This document shows positions 1 through 8,524 of a stretch of DNA of 64,000 nt, one piece after another. A program made the translations under genes and the position numbers. This DNA is from G963665085 sp963665085 (GTDB lineage Bacteria; Bacteroidota; Bacteroidia; Bacteroidales; JAAAOM01): NCBI GenBank assembly GCA_963665085.2, contig CAXXXS010000001.1, forward strand, positions 5,022,001 through 5,086,000. The letters run 5' to 3'. Position 1 is the first letter of the stretch, and each line of letters begins with the position of its first letter. Under the pieces are notes generated by a model that was not told where the DNA came from, made no database searches, and saw only the letters and a program-made list of their open reading frames with translations.

Positions 1-378
1 TTTCATAATGAAAAATAAAACATATCGTTAATAACAGGAATAAATATTTCTTCATTTTTTTATTTAGCCAATCTAGTTTTTTTATAAATAACTAGATTAA
101 AATACTATACAACATATTAAATCATAAAAACACAATACTAAAATAAAAGATTATGCATTTATAATTACTTTTTATACTGTAAGTACTGATTTTAGTTATA
201 TTTTAAAAGAAAATTATTATTGTAAGAAATATTAATTTACCTCATAGAATTAAATCAAACGTAAAGTATTCATTTACTTCAAATGTGTTTGATATATATA
301 GTATAGTTTTTCTATGCTTAGTTTAGAAATTAATTTTTATATTGAAAAAAGGTTTTTCGGACACAATATGTAATTTTT
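1..378. other. AT-rich stretch, no gene seen
   Basis: Very AT-rich DNA with stop codons in all frames and no open frame that looks coding. It probably holds the downstream region of a gene beyond the left edge and of the minus-strand gene that ends at 379. I see no clear hairpin terminator or repeat in it. Confidence 0.5.
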
Positions 379-1005
379 TTATAGTTCTTTATTTTTATCA
401 TTAATTCTTTTTAGTCTGACACTAACTAGATATTCTTCTATTGAATCAAGTTTCACCTCAACATTTTTAAAAATAATAGTTGTTCTTGTATCAAAATTAA
501 ACTGCCAACGCACAGGCATCGCATTATTATTCTCATCAAGTTCAAAACCTGCTACTTCAAAAGTTGAATTTGAAATCCAATATGCGGTCTCGGGAATACA
601 TGCTGATCCACAAAAAAAAATTCTAGAATATTTTTTTCTATCACTCGTAACTAATTTAATTTCCGTATCTATACCTAAATCAACTAAATATAATTTATTA
701 TCAATTCTTTCTAAGATTACAGAATATGTATCAAGGTCTAAAAAGAATTTTTCATTCGGAGAAAAAATGAATAGTTGTTCATACATTTCAAGAAAAGAGC
801 TATCCAGATTATAATCTTGCCAATCCATAAAATCTTCTGTTTTAACATCTGTCTTTTGAAAGTGATTCATATCAAGATTATAATAATTCAACCAGAAAAT
901 AAATTCATCGGGATAATTAGTTTTCTCGTTTGATAGAACTATAAATGGAATTAAAAGCATACAAAACAAGATCTGTATTTTTACAATTAGTGTATTATTA
1001 ATCAT
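379..1005 (-). CDS. hypothetical secreted protein
   Basis: A 208-residue protein I do not recognise. The first 25 or so residues (MINNTLIVKIQILFCMLLIP and on) form a hydrophobic signal peptide, so it is probably periplasmic or exported. The rest is mixed, with many aromatic and acidic residues, and two cysteines around FFCGSACIP that could form a disulfide. No catalytic motif is visible. It lies just downstream of the GH16 gene on the same strand with a gap of about 40 bases, so the two could be co-transcribed, but nothing shows a shared role. Confidence 0.6.
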   Translation of the reverse strand: MINNTLIVKIQILFCMLLIPFIVLSNEKTNYPDEFIFWLNYYNLDMNHFQKTDVKTEDFMDWQDYNLDSSFLEMYEQLFIFSPNEKFFLDLDTYSVILERIDNKLYLVDLGIDTEIKLVTSDRKKYSRIFFCGSACIPETAYWISNSTFEVAGFELDENNNAMPVRWQFNFDTRTTIIFKNVEVKLDSIEEYLVSVRLKRINDKNKEL

Positions 1006-1047
1006 TTTTGTTTCTAATAATTTCTGCCAACAGCCTACTTTTCCTAC

Positions 1048-1893
1048 CTAATACGTAAAATACCCTCCCTTTTGATAAACCTTAACATAATCAATGTCAT
1101 GAAATTGAGGAAATGTAGTTGTTGAATCGGGATTTCCAGGCCAACTCCCTCCTATTGCTGTATTGATAATTAAATAATGAGGCGTATGGGGTATTCCTTC
1201 TGTTGTTTCATGCAGGAGTTTTCCATCAACATACCAACGGATAGAATCAGGTTCCCATTCCAACACGTACGTATGGAAATCTTTTGAATAATCAACATCC
1301 CCAGTTATTTTACCATAGGTTGATTTCTTTTTACCATCGAATGAATAGTAATGCAATGTGCCGTAAAGTATATTTGGCTCATGACCAAGAAATTCCATAA
1401 TATCAATCTCCGAGTACCAAGGTCGTTCTTCCGGAATCAACCCTTCATTTCCGTTGGCAATAGCTTCTGCCATGAGCATTTCCATAGGCCAATCCCGGTT
1501 TTGCGGATAGAGCCAATGAGCAGGCCACAAACCTTTACCTGTAGGTAATTTTGCCCTAATCTCAAAACGTCCATATACAGGGGCAAACTTATCTTTGGTA
1601 TTTATTCTTCCACTAGTATATTCCATAGAGCCATATTTTCTAACCTGGCTTCTTATGCGTAGCACTCCATTTTCAAGATAAACCTCATCCGGGACATAAT
1701 ACTGCAACTCGTTATGCTTGCTGTGCTCTCCAAGAAGGACATTCCATTTTGTAGTATCCAGATGTTCACCAGAAAAATCATCTTCCCATACAAGTTGCCA
1801 TTCATTTTTGTTTTGTTGGGCAGATAGCGACAGACATGTTAATGCGACAACAAATAAACTGGTAATTGAAGAGAATAAAATACGAGATTTCAT
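1048..1893 (-). CDS. secreted GH16 family endo-beta-glucanase (laminarinase-like)
   Basis: A 281-residue glycoside hydrolase of family 16 with a signal peptide (MKSRILFSSITSLFVVALTC). The catalytic signature E-I-D-I-M-E, the ExDxxE motif of GH16, is at about residues 162-167, preceded by WYS and followed by FLGHEP. Other GH16 landmarks are WQLVWEDDFSG near the start, GRFEIRAKLP, GLWPAHWLYP and FHTYVLEWEPDSIRWYVDG. Length fits a single catalytic domain without a binding module. The family cleaves beta-1,3/1,4-glucans or related galactans; the laminarin-type assignment is from overall motif look and is not certain. It may work with the downstream uronate locus in algal or plant polysaccharide use, but no SusC/D pair is nearby. 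Confidence 0.9.
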   Translation of the reverse strand: MKSRILFSSITSLFVVALTCLSLSAQQNKNEWQLVWEDDFSGEHLDTTKWNVLLGEHSKHNELQYYVPDEVYLENGVLRIRSQVRKYGSMEYTSGRINTKDKFAPVYGRFEIRAKLPTGKGLWPAHWLYPQNRDWPMEMLMAEAIANGNEGLIPEERPWYSEIDIMEFLGHEPNILYGTLHYYSFDGKKKSTYGKITGDVDYSKDFHTYVLEWEPDSIRWYVDGKLLHETTEGIPHTPHYLIINTAIGGSWPGNPDSTTTFPQFHDIDYVKVYQKGGYFTY

Positions 1894-2070
1894 TTTAATT
1901 GAATTTGGTTTAGAAATTAATTATTTGTAAGCCTAATTATAGACTAGCATTTTACAAATATCATAAAAAAGTTGGAATGAAAATCCTCAAGACAAAACAT
2001 TGCTAAACGAAATTTATTACTCATTGTCACAGGCTAAAAAAATAAGAATTAAATAGACCGCCAACGGTTG

Positions 2071-2178
2071 ACAATATGAAACGGTTGGGTTTTCGGAGCG
2101 CATTCTTATCCACCGTTACAGTAAGTTGATGGGAGAATAAACACCATCAAACCACTGAATCCTAACTGTTTTATATTG
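2071..2178. repeat. imperfect inverted repeat, structured element beside DUF6934 cassette
   Basis: Outer arms ACAATATGAAACGGTTGGG (from 2071) and the opposing arm ending ACTGTTTTATATTGT (to about 2178) are imperfect inverted repeats. An inner pair TTGATGG (2126) and CCATCAA (2144) nests inside them. The 280-base gene-free gap 1894-2186 is mostly this structure. A second inverted pair, TGTTGGCTATA near 2181 and TATAGCCAACA at 2868, brackets the small DUF6934 cassette. It resembles repeat-bounded cassettes, but I cannot assign it to a known family. Confidence 0.45.
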
Positions 2179-2186
2179 TGTGTTGG

Positions 2187-2348
2187 CTATAGTGCTTTTT
2201 TATCAAGCTTTGGAAGTCCAACTTTTTTCAACATTTCATTCGCTTTTTCTAATTTCTTCGGAAAAAGAACTTTATCGTTGAAAAAGTCCAGTGACTTATC
2301 TACCAACACAACGGGTTTCTTTTTTGTATTAATGTCTTTTAATCCCAT
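2187..2348 (-). CDS. small hypothetical protein (53 aa) downstream of DUF6934
   Basis: A 53-codon frame starting ATG at 2348 and ending TAG at 2187, too short for usual ORF cutoffs. It is lysine-rich (starts MGLKDINTKKKPVVLVDKS, ends LPKLDKKAL) and has a helical middle (FPKKLEKANEMLKKVG). The start is two bases after the original stop of the DUF6934 gene, so the two are tightly coupled. From memory, DUF6934 genes are often followed by a small lysine-rich protein of this kind. The function is unknown; a two-gene toxin-antitoxin-like pair is possible but not shown. Confidence 0.55.
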   Translation of the reverse strand: MGLKDINTKKKPVVLVDKSLDFFNDKVLFPKKLEKANEMLKKVGLPKLDKKAL

Positions 2349-2350
2349 TG

Positions 2351-2795
2351 TTAATTATCTTTAAGTTTTACAAGAAATGCTTCATATTCAACATCTTTTC
2401 GAAATTCTTCCCATCCATTTTCAAGCTCTCCATAAATTTCGAAATCCTCTTATCTCATCGAGATATTTTGTAATCCCCATTCTATATAATCGAGTCCTGG
2501 ATTTTGTGCTTCCAGTTGCATATACCATTGCTTCTTTGTGCTTATCAATGAATGCAAATAACGTTGCAACAACTGTGGCTAATACTTTCTCACTGTCTCC
2601 ATTGTTTGAGATTACAGTATCATCAATTTCTCCTGTCTCAATATTTTTGTCACCAAAGCCAAGATTGTATAAGTCTTTGTAGTTGGTCGATGTATATTGG
2701 ACAATCTTAGGAATTTTTCCTTTTTGTCCAATGCTAACAAACTCGAAAACTTCAAGTTGTTCTCCTGATTTTAACTCATACTTATCAAGCTTCAT
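2351..2795 (-). pseudogene. DUF6934 family protein, frameshifted
   Basis: The frame starting at 2795 (MKLDKYELKSGEQLEVFEF) keeps the family look (NLGFGD, GEIDDTVISNNGDSEKVLATV, YATGSTKSRTRLYRMGI) up to ...KYLDEIR. It then runs into a short unrelated tail and stops at 2421. A different frame carries the expected C-terminus: EDFEIYGELENGWEEF then RKDVEYEAFLVKLKDN, stopping at 2351. Restoring a lost GA in the AGAG run near 2447-2452 would join the two, so this looks like a 2-base deletion. It is either a genuine pseudogene or a sequencing error. The family's function is unknown to me. Confidence 0.7.
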
Positions 2796-3086
2796 CTTTA
2801 AATTTTATTTTCACAAATATCGGAAATTAAGTCTAAACTTTCAATTTCTGTACTGTCGTTCCTGTATTATAGCCAACAATGTGTATATATCACATGTTGA
2901 TTAATGTATAGATACAGCATTTGCATAAAAAACCAATATCATATCTACCTTATTTCTATGATATTGAAGTTTAATAATAGGTTAGAAAAAAAACATCAAA
3001 CAAAGAGGATTTATTGCCCCATCTTTTCTTCTAAACCAAATATGTAGGTATTTAGTTAAATCTTTCGATTAAGTTTTGATATCTTT

Positions 3087-3668
3087 TTAGGTTGTCTCAG
3101 CTTTTATCCATTTCCCAACAGGAGGTGGATTGTAATTCTCCATTTTATTTAAAAGTGTTTCTATTTCTTCATCAACCAACACCATTTTTTGATTTATCTC
3201 TTTTAAAAGTCCCTTATCTACCATGGTTTGGATAAAATCAATTAAGGAATTGTAAAATCCTTTTGTATTAAGAATTCCAACTGGCTTTTTGTGTAAGCCG
3301 AGTTGTCCCCAGGTAAGCATTTCAAAAAATTCTTCCATCGTACCAAAACCACCCGGTAAAGCTATAACTCCATCACAGAGTTCATTCATTTTCATTTTTC
3401 GTTCGTGCATCGATTTAACAATAATTAAATCGGTAAGTCCGGAGTGTGCTATTTCTTTGTGTGTTAAAAAATCAGGCAAAACACCTGTTACCTCACCACC
3501 GGCATCCAGTGCACCGGAAGCAACAGCCCCCATCAGGCCGACCTTTGCTCCTCCATATACTAAACCAATGGATTTAGCGGCAAAAGATTTACCTAACAGG
3601 TATGCTTGTTCTTCATAGATTTTTTCTACTCCGCTACTTGATCCACAAAACACTGAAATTCTTCTCAT
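3087..3668 (-). CDS. LOG family protein (TIGR00730), nucleotide phosphoribohydrolase-like
   Basis: A LOG-type Rossmann-fold protein. The hallmark motif P-G-G-F-G-T-M-E-E is present (ALPGGFGTMEEFFEMLTW), with the glycine-rich YGGAKVGLMG earlier and FCGSSSG near the N-terminus. Family members release the base from nucleoside 5'-monophosphates; plant homologues activate cytokinins, but the bacterial role is usually unclear. I chose the ATG at 3668 (MRRISVFCG), just before the first beta strand; an upstream ATG at 3698 would add ten lysine-rich residues. It is monocistronic, with AT-rich DNA on both sides. Confidence 0.88.
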   Translation of the reverse strand: MRRISVFCGSSSGVEKIYEEQAYLLGKSFAAKSIGLVYGGAKVGLMGAVASGALDAGGEVTGVLPDFLTHKEIAHSGLTDLIIVKSMHERKMKMNELCDGVIALPGGFGTMEEFFEMLTWGQLGLHKKPVGILNTKGFYNSLIDFIQTMVDKGLLKEINQKMVLVDEEIETLLNKMENYNPPPVGKWIKAETT

Positions 3669-3724
3669 CTTCTTATTCTTTGTTTTCAAATAGAACAAAA
3701 GAATAAAAAATAATCATATTTATT

Positions 3725-4387
3725 TTAGTGTGCCTGTGCTGTGTTTTCAAGACCGAACAAATCAAATGGAGGCACGCTAAAAGTATCATTAAAGAGCGAT
3801 ACGGCAAGAACGATATAGGCTATAAAACCTAAAACAACCAATATCTGAGACCATGAAGTTTTTTGGATATCGTGTTTTGATTTAATATCACAAACTTCTC
3901 CCGGACAATACTGTACTTTCTCTTTAAATAATAAAGGATAAAATTTACACCCTAGGCAAATACCAAACGCCGATTCAAAAAACAAAAAGATTAGACAGAT
4001 AAAACAAATTAAGCCGGTTATCGGACTATATGAATTTACTATTACCATTAAGGTAAGCATAATAGTTGCCAGGGCAACTCCAATTTTCCATGCAAACTTT
4101 TTTTGGCGGGCTCCAACATATTCAGGTGTTTGATTTCGAACAATCAATCTACCGATAATAAGTGTTGGTGAATATTTGGGATTAATAAAAACCCGAATTA
4201 CCATGTCGGTTAGAAATATTACGATTGCATATTTAAGTAATAAAAAATCACCTTTAAAAATAACTGTCAAGATAGATATAAACATAAAAACAAACAGGAT
4301 ACCAGCTGCTGCTCTTATTTCCCTTTCATTTAAAACCGGGATTTCATATCCCTCAACATCTTCTCCGAACTTAAAAATTTTACTCAT
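3725..4387 (-). CDS. DUF4395 family membrane protein
   Basis: About 220 residues with roughly five membrane-spanning segments and the DUF4395 pattern: NEREIRAAAG at the N-terminus, then RVFINPKYSPTLIIGR, and a cysteine-containing segment FGICLGCKFYPLL followed by YCPGEVCD. The CxxC-like cysteines hint at metal or thiol chemistry in the membrane, and some family members lie near thioredoxin or rhodanese genes, but here the neighbours are unrelated. I picked the ATG at 4387 (MSKIFKFGED); an upstream in-frame ATG at 4438 would add 17 residues without domain support. The function is unknown. Confidence 0.75.
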   Translation of the reverse strand: MSKIFKFGEDVEGYEIPVLNEREIRAAAGILFVFMFISILTVIFKGDFLLLKYAIVIFLTDMVIRVFINPKYSPTLIIGRLIVRNQTPEYVGARQKKFAWKIGVALATIMLTLMVIVNSYSPITGLICFICLIFLFFESAFGICLGCKFYPLLFKEKVQYCPGEVCDIKSKHDIQKTSWSQILVVLGFIAYIVLAVSLFNDTFSVPPFDLFGLENTAQAH

Positions 4388-4509
4388 TTTTTTCAATTTA
4401 AGATTGCATTTTAATTTATCATTATGCACAATAAACAACTTAAACCCTTTTGAGTTTGTTAAAAGATTGTTAATTCTATATGGAATTTTAAGGATATATT
4501 ATACCGAAT

Positions 4510-5445
4510 CTAATTAATTGAAATTGCAACTCCTCCCCTTTTATGTCCTTTTTCAACATATTTATGGGCTTCAACAATTTGTTCTAACGGATACGTTTTG
4601 TCTAATACAGGTTTTATGTGTCCTGCTTCAACTAACTCCCGCATTTTATCTAACCTTTCTGAAAATAACTTTAAATCTCCATCATCAATTGAAGAATATA
4701 TTCCTTCTTTTGATAATGCATTTTTGCATGATTTCTTTAGTTTAGAAGTTTTCCTCCTTCCAACAGCATCCAGAATAAAATCAAATTCGACTCCAGGACT
4801 TACTGAATCTACTTTTGTATAATCTATCACATCATCAGCACCCAGTAATTTAACCAATTCAAAATTAGCAGCACTGCAAACACCTGTTACATGGGCTCCA
4901 AGATATTTCGCATATTGCACTGCAGTTGTCCCTGTTGTTCCAGAAGCCCCGTAGATTAAAACTTTTTGACCAGGTTGGATATTTGACTTTTCCATATATT
5001 GGAAAGCCAGGAGACCTCCATATGCGGCAACAGTTGCTTCTTCATAATTTAAATTTACCGGTTTAATCGAGACACATCCATGTTTCTTAGAATCAGATTC
5101 CTGTACACATTTATATTCTGCATAGGTTCCAAGGCTGAACCCAGTTAATCCATAAACTTGATCGCCTACATTAAATCGCTTTATATCTTTCCCTTTTGAA
5201 ACGATCTCTCCGGATTGCACAATTCCAATAATTTCTTGCCGGGGTTTCAATATTCCAAGAGCAATACGCATGGGAATAAAGTACTGGATGGGTATAACAG
5301 AGCCCCGAATAAACAAATCACTGTTTGTAACTCCGGCAGCATGAATTTTTATGCATACCTCGTTATCTTTTGGAGTTGGTTTTTCAACCTCTTTTAATTT
5401 AAGAACTTCTGGTTGACCATATTTGGGACAAATTACTGCTTTCAT
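4510..5445 (-). CDS. NAD(P)-dependent zinc-type alcohol dehydrogenase/quinone oxidoreductase
   Basis: A 311-residue medium-chain dehydrogenase/reductase. The N-terminal GroES-like domain has HAAGVTNSDLFIRG, and the Rossmann domain has GQKVLIYGASGTTGTTAVQYAKYLGA followed by KLLGADDVIDY. The end, PLEQIVEAHKYVEKGHKRGG, is typical of the quinone oxidoreductase branch. The usual structural zinc cysteines are absent. It probably reduces quinones or unsaturated carbonyls with NADPH. Its start overlaps the stop of the upstream XRE regulator gene by four bases (ATGA), so it is translationally coupled and is the last gene of a three-gene unit. Confidence 0.85.
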   Translation of the reverse strand: MKAVICPKYGQPEVLKLKEVEKPTPKDNEVCIKIHAAGVTNSDLFIRGSVIPIQYFIPMRIALGILKPRQEIIGIVQSGEIVSKGKDIKRFNVGDQVYGLTGFSLGTYAEYKCVQESDSKKHGCVSIKPVNLNYEEATVAAYGGLLAFQYMEKSNIQPGQKVLIYGASGTTGTTAVQYAKYLGAHVTGVCSAANFELVKLLGADDVIDYTKVDSVSPGVEFDFILDAVGRRKTSKLKKSCKNALSKEGIYSSIDDGDLKLFSERLDKMRELVEAGHIKPVLDKTYPLEQIVEAHKYVEKGHKRGGVAISIN

Positions 5446-5684
5446 GATTTTTTCTTTTTTGTTGTATTATTATCAGGTTTGTAAGAAAATACTTCTTCAA
5501 GAGGAGAATTAAAGACATTTGCTATTTTAAAAGCCAGCTCTAAGGATGGAGAATATTTACCTTTCTCAATAGCTACAATCGTTTGTCTAGACACTCCTAC
5601 TTTATCGGCCAGGTCTTGTTGAGTCATTTCATCAGCAAGAAAACGCAATTTTCTGATATCATTTTGTATTTGTGTATCTGCCAT
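5442..5684 (-). CDS. XRE/Cro-type helix-turn-helix regulator (YozG-like)
   Basis: A small regulator of about 80 residues. The helix-turn-helix is clear: EMTQQDLADKVGVSRQTI then VAIEKGKYSPSLELAFKIA, followed by VFNSPLEEVFSY, as in small XRE proteins paired with DUF2178-type membrane proteins. I placed the start at 5684 (MADTQIQNDI); a longer frame to 5732 reads into the upstream gene. It sits between a membrane protein gene and a dehydrogenase gene and overlaps the latter by four bases. The two TTTAC-N5-GTAAA sites upstream of the unit are candidate operators for autoregulation. Confidence 0.88.
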   Translation of the reverse strand: MADTQIQNDIRKLRFLADEMTQQDLADKVGVSRQTIVAIEKGKYSPSLELAFKIANVFNSPLEEVFSYKPDNNTTKKKKS

Positions 5685-5685
5685 G

Positions 5686-6132
5686 TTAAATCCCTTTCCT
5701 GTAATAATAAATCTGTGAAATATTCTCAACAATTTCAGAAATCAGGCACGAAGCAAAAAAGGCAATAAACAATATAACAGGCGTCATTCCTAAGGACATA
5801 GATAAGATAGCAAGCGCAAATCCAAGTGAAAAAGCAAAATGTTTGTTTCGGGTAGCTTTTAATTCAATTAGTTTATCACGTTCGTCGGTTACAGGGACTT
5901 CCATTTCTCGTGTAGCAATCGTATTTATAATATGAAAAATAATATAGATTACTATTCTTGCTACTATTGAGACGCCAATAAAAATCAGAAAAATAGTTCC
6001 CCACTTTCTATAATCCTGAGTTAAATCAAACCGTCCCGCCATATGCCGTTGATAAATAATCCACGAATAGACTCCTGTAATTAATAATGCGCTTATGATA
6101 TTCACCACACTTTTTTTTTCCTGATATGTCAT
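5686..6132 (-). CDS. DUF2178-like membrane protein
   Basis: A 148-residue protein with four predicted membrane segments: residues 9-26, 44-70, about 98-118 and 120-138. A short charged loop TDERDKLIELKATRN lies between helices 2 and 3, the layout of DUF2178-type proteins encoded beside small XRE regulators. It is the first gene of the unit, and its stop is one base from the chosen start of the regulator. The function is unknown; such pairs are often membrane sensor or partner plus repressor, but that is inference. Confidence 0.7.
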   Translation of the reverse strand: MTYQEKKSVVNIISALLITGVYSWIIYQRHMAGRFDLTQDYRKWGTIFLIFIGVSIVARIVIYIIFHIINTIATREMEVPVTDERDKLIELKATRNKHFAFSLGFALAILSMSLGMTPVILFIAFFASCLISEIVENISQIYYYRKGI

Positions 6133-6159
6133 AGCTTTCTAATTTTATGTATTATATAT

Positions 6160-6174
6160 TTTACCTTATGTAAA
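6160..6174. promoter_or_regulatory. candidate XRE operator 1 (TTTAC-N5-GTAAA)
   Basis: TTTAC CTTAT GTAAA, a dyad with 5-base half sites, 28 bases upstream of the membrane-protein start at 6132. A second copy centred 42 bp further upstream makes four helical turns, a spacing suited to cooperative repressor binding. Assignment to the XRE regulator is inference. Confidence 0.5.
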
Positions 6175-6201
6175 TAATTAACGACACAAAGTTAAATTAA
6201 C

Positions 6202-6216
6202 TTTACTTTATGTAAA
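6202..6216. promoter_or_regulatory. candidate XRE operator 2 (TTTAC-N5-GTAAA)
   Basis: TTTAC TTTAT GTAAA, matching the site at 6160 in both half sites and in four of the five spacer bases. It lies in the promoter region of the membrane protein, XRE and dehydrogenase unit. Confidence 0.5.
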
Positions 6217-6294
6217 ATATTTTTTACACTTATTTTTAAAAAAATATCCGGCAAATATTACCGGATACTTCTAAACTACTCTTAATCAAATAAA

Positions 6295-7530
6295 TTACAT
6301 TGATGAAACCTCAACGGGAAGGTTTATCTTTTCTGCATCAGATTTTATCAGTTCAACAAAATTTTCCAATTGATTAAACTTTTCATCTTGCAGTTCCCAG
6401 CCAACATAAAAATAGAAATCTGTTGATTCTGACTTATTTAATTTTAATGTAGCTGCATATGTTTGTATAATACCTTCTCCAGCATCAGGCATAGTAATTT
6501 TTTCTACAAAATCTGCTATATTAAACAGTAATCCCATTCCAAGTTTTTCTCCATCATATGCCTGGTTATCATGAGTAACCATAGTGATATAGTTTTCATT
6601 CAGTTCGTAAACATAACATGTGTCACTTTGCATATTTACAATTCCGGTAACAAGGTTTTCGTTTCCAGTTAAGCCGGATATTGATACAGAACTTTTATAA
6701 AAATGAGCTCCGCCCCAAATTGAAATCTCATGAGAAACAGAATATTCATCTCCTGCTACTTCCCAGCCTTCATAATTTAGTTGAAAAACAGAACGGATAG
6801 CGCCTTCTACAATTTTTTTGTAGGTTCCTTTTTTAGTTAATCCCAAACGATAAACTTCACCATCTTTTTCCATAGCAATAGCACCAGCACCAAGAGAATT
6901 TCCAACTTTCAGGATATCCATTCCCCAATCATCTAATTCATGATAACTATGCTCACCAATCCCAACACTATCCAACACCATTTCTTTAACACGTTTTCCG
7001 AAAATATCTATTCCGTTGCGGGCATCAAAATAATTTCTAAATCCTACAACGTCGTTTTCCCAGGCTGGACCTTCCATCTGAAAATACTGTGAACTTATTT
7101 CAGTAACATTTGATTCTAAACGTGTAACATCTTCTAATTCTATGTAAGGAGATTTTTTATCACCAAAACGTATATTGGTACGCTTTGAATACCCTGGCAC
7201 TTCCTCCGGATTAACAAACGCCACATTTATTTCCTTTTTTTCATTAGCATCTAAATTGATAAGAATAAATAACTCATCCCAAGTACCATCGCCATCCATG
7301 TCGTCTGCCTGGCTTGGAATATCATTTTCCATAGCATCTGTTAATACTGGAATTAATCCTTCCGGGATTTCCCCTACCAATTCTGATAATTTTTCTTTTT
7401 CTATTAAGACAGGTTCATCGTTTCTTTCGAAACTTGAAGGATTATAAACAAATACTGATTTTGATTTTTGGGTCGTACAACTAATAAAAATTACAATTAG
7501 TGATATGGAAAGTAATAAGATTTTTTTCAT
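6295..7530 (-). CDS. DUF4861 family lipoprotein of the uronate locus
   Basis: A 411-residue lipoprotein: signal peptide MKKILLLSISLIVIFIS followed by the lipobox cysteine (SCTTQ). The N-terminal part has VYNPSSFERNDEPVLI and a calcium-loop-like DDMDGDGTWDELFIL; the C-terminal half is beta-rich (IWGGAHFYKSSVSISG, YVGWELQD). This is the DUF4861 pattern, repeatedly found in Bacteroidota loci for pectin, alginate or ulvan breakdown. It follows kduD on the same strand with a 167-base gap. A role in handling uronate-containing oligosaccharides is likely from context; a specific reaction cannot be read from the sequence. Confidence 0.75.
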   Translation of the reverse strand: MKKILLLSISLIVIFISCTTQKSKSVFVYNPSSFERNDEPVLIEKEKLSELVGEIPEGLIPVLTDAMENDIPSQADDMDGDGTWDELFILINLDANEKKEINVAFVNPEEVPGYSKRTNIRFGDKKSPYIELEDVTRLESNVTEISSQYFQMEGPAWENDVVGFRNYFDARNGIDIFGKRVKEMVLDSVGIGEHSYHELDDWGMDILKVGNSLGAGAIAMEKDGEVYRLGLTKKGTYKKIVEGAIRSVFQLNYEGWEVAGDEYSVSHEISIWGGAHFYKSSVSISGLTGNENLVTGIVNMQSDTCYVYELNENYITMVTHDNQAYDGEKLGMGLLFNIADFVEKITMPDAGEGIIQTYAATLKLNKSESTDFYFYVGWELQDEKFNQLENFVELIKSDAEKINLPVEVSSM

Positions 7531-7697
7531 GACTTTTATTTATATGAATTGCTATTGATAGAAAAAGAAGAGGGGTTCAATTTTATTTTTAATAGAATAA
7601 TTCCCGACTTCGCCCGAACTGAGTTTATTATATACATCGAGCTAAGTCGAGATGTCTTTATTAAATTATATTTTGCACTCTCTCTGGATACAATACA

Positions 7698-8498
7698 TTA
7701 CTCATTTACAGGTTTACCAATCGTAGCAAGAATTCCACCATCAACATAAAGAATGTGGCCATTTACAAAATCTGCTGCTTTTGATGCAAGGAAAATTGCT
7801 GCTCCCTGTAATTCTTCTGGTTGTCCCCATCTACCAGCTGGTGTACGGCTAATAATAAAATCGTTTAATGGATTCCCAGCAACCCTTATAGGAGCTGTTT
7901 GTGTGGTAGCATAATATCCCGGCCCAATACCATTTACCTGGATGTTGTATTTTGCCCACTCAGTTGCCATGTTTCGGGTAAGCATTTTTAAACCACCTTT
8001 TGCCGCAGCATATCCGGAAACTGTATCACGGCCCAGTTCGCTCATCATAGAACACATATTAATAATTTTACCCTGTGCTTTTCTGGCTACCATGCTTTTA
8101 GCTACATATTTTGCCATAATAAAGGGTCCCACCAAGTCAATATCTATTACCTGGCGAAAATCTTCTGTATCCATCTCCAAGATTGGAATACGTTTGATAA
8201 TACCCGCATTATTTACAAGAATATCAATAGGTGCAACTTCCTTTTCAATTTTTTCGATATATTCTTTTGCTGCATCATCATCTGTAACATCAAATTGGTA
8301 TGTTAATACTTCTATACCATCTTTTTTGTACTCATTAGCAGCTTCTTCAAGTTTTTCAGGAAAAATATCATTGATAATAATTTTTGCTCCTGCTCCGGCA
8401 AGGCCCTTGGCTATGGCCATTCCTAGTCCATGGGTACCACCTGTAACCAAAGCGGTCTTACCACTTAAATCAAATAAGTTTAATTTATTTTCTGGCAT
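7698..8498 (-). CDS. kduD: 2-dehydro-3-deoxy-D-gluconate 5-dehydrogenase KduD
   Basis: A 266-residue short-chain dehydrogenase. It has the cofactor motif TGGTHGLGMAIAKGLAGAGA, the NNAG motif (LVNNAGIIKR), and the catalytic serine and YxxxK motif in VSGYAAAKGGLKML. The GPGYYATTQTAPIR segment and C-terminal VNGHILYVDGG fit KduD. The enzyme converts 2,5-diketo-3-deoxygluconate, the product of KduI, to KDG using NADH. It lies 26 bases downstream of kduI, so the two are co-transcribed and run consecutive steps. Confidence 0.92.
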   Translation of the reverse strand: MPENKLNLFDLSGKTALVTGGTHGLGMAIAKGLAGAGAKIIINDIFPEKLEEAANEYKKDGIEVLTYQFDVTDDDAAKEYIEKIEKEVAPIDILVNNAGIIKRIPILEMDTEDFRQVIDIDLVGPFIMAKYVAKSMVARKAQGKIINMCSMMSELGRDTVSGYAAAKGGLKMLTRNMATEWAKYNIQVNGIGPGYYATTQTAPIRVAGNPLNDFIISRTPAGRWGQPEELQGAAIFLASKAADFVNGHILYVDGGILATIGKPVNE

Positions 8499-8524
8499 AA
8501 TTTAAAATCTTTTAAATTGATAAT

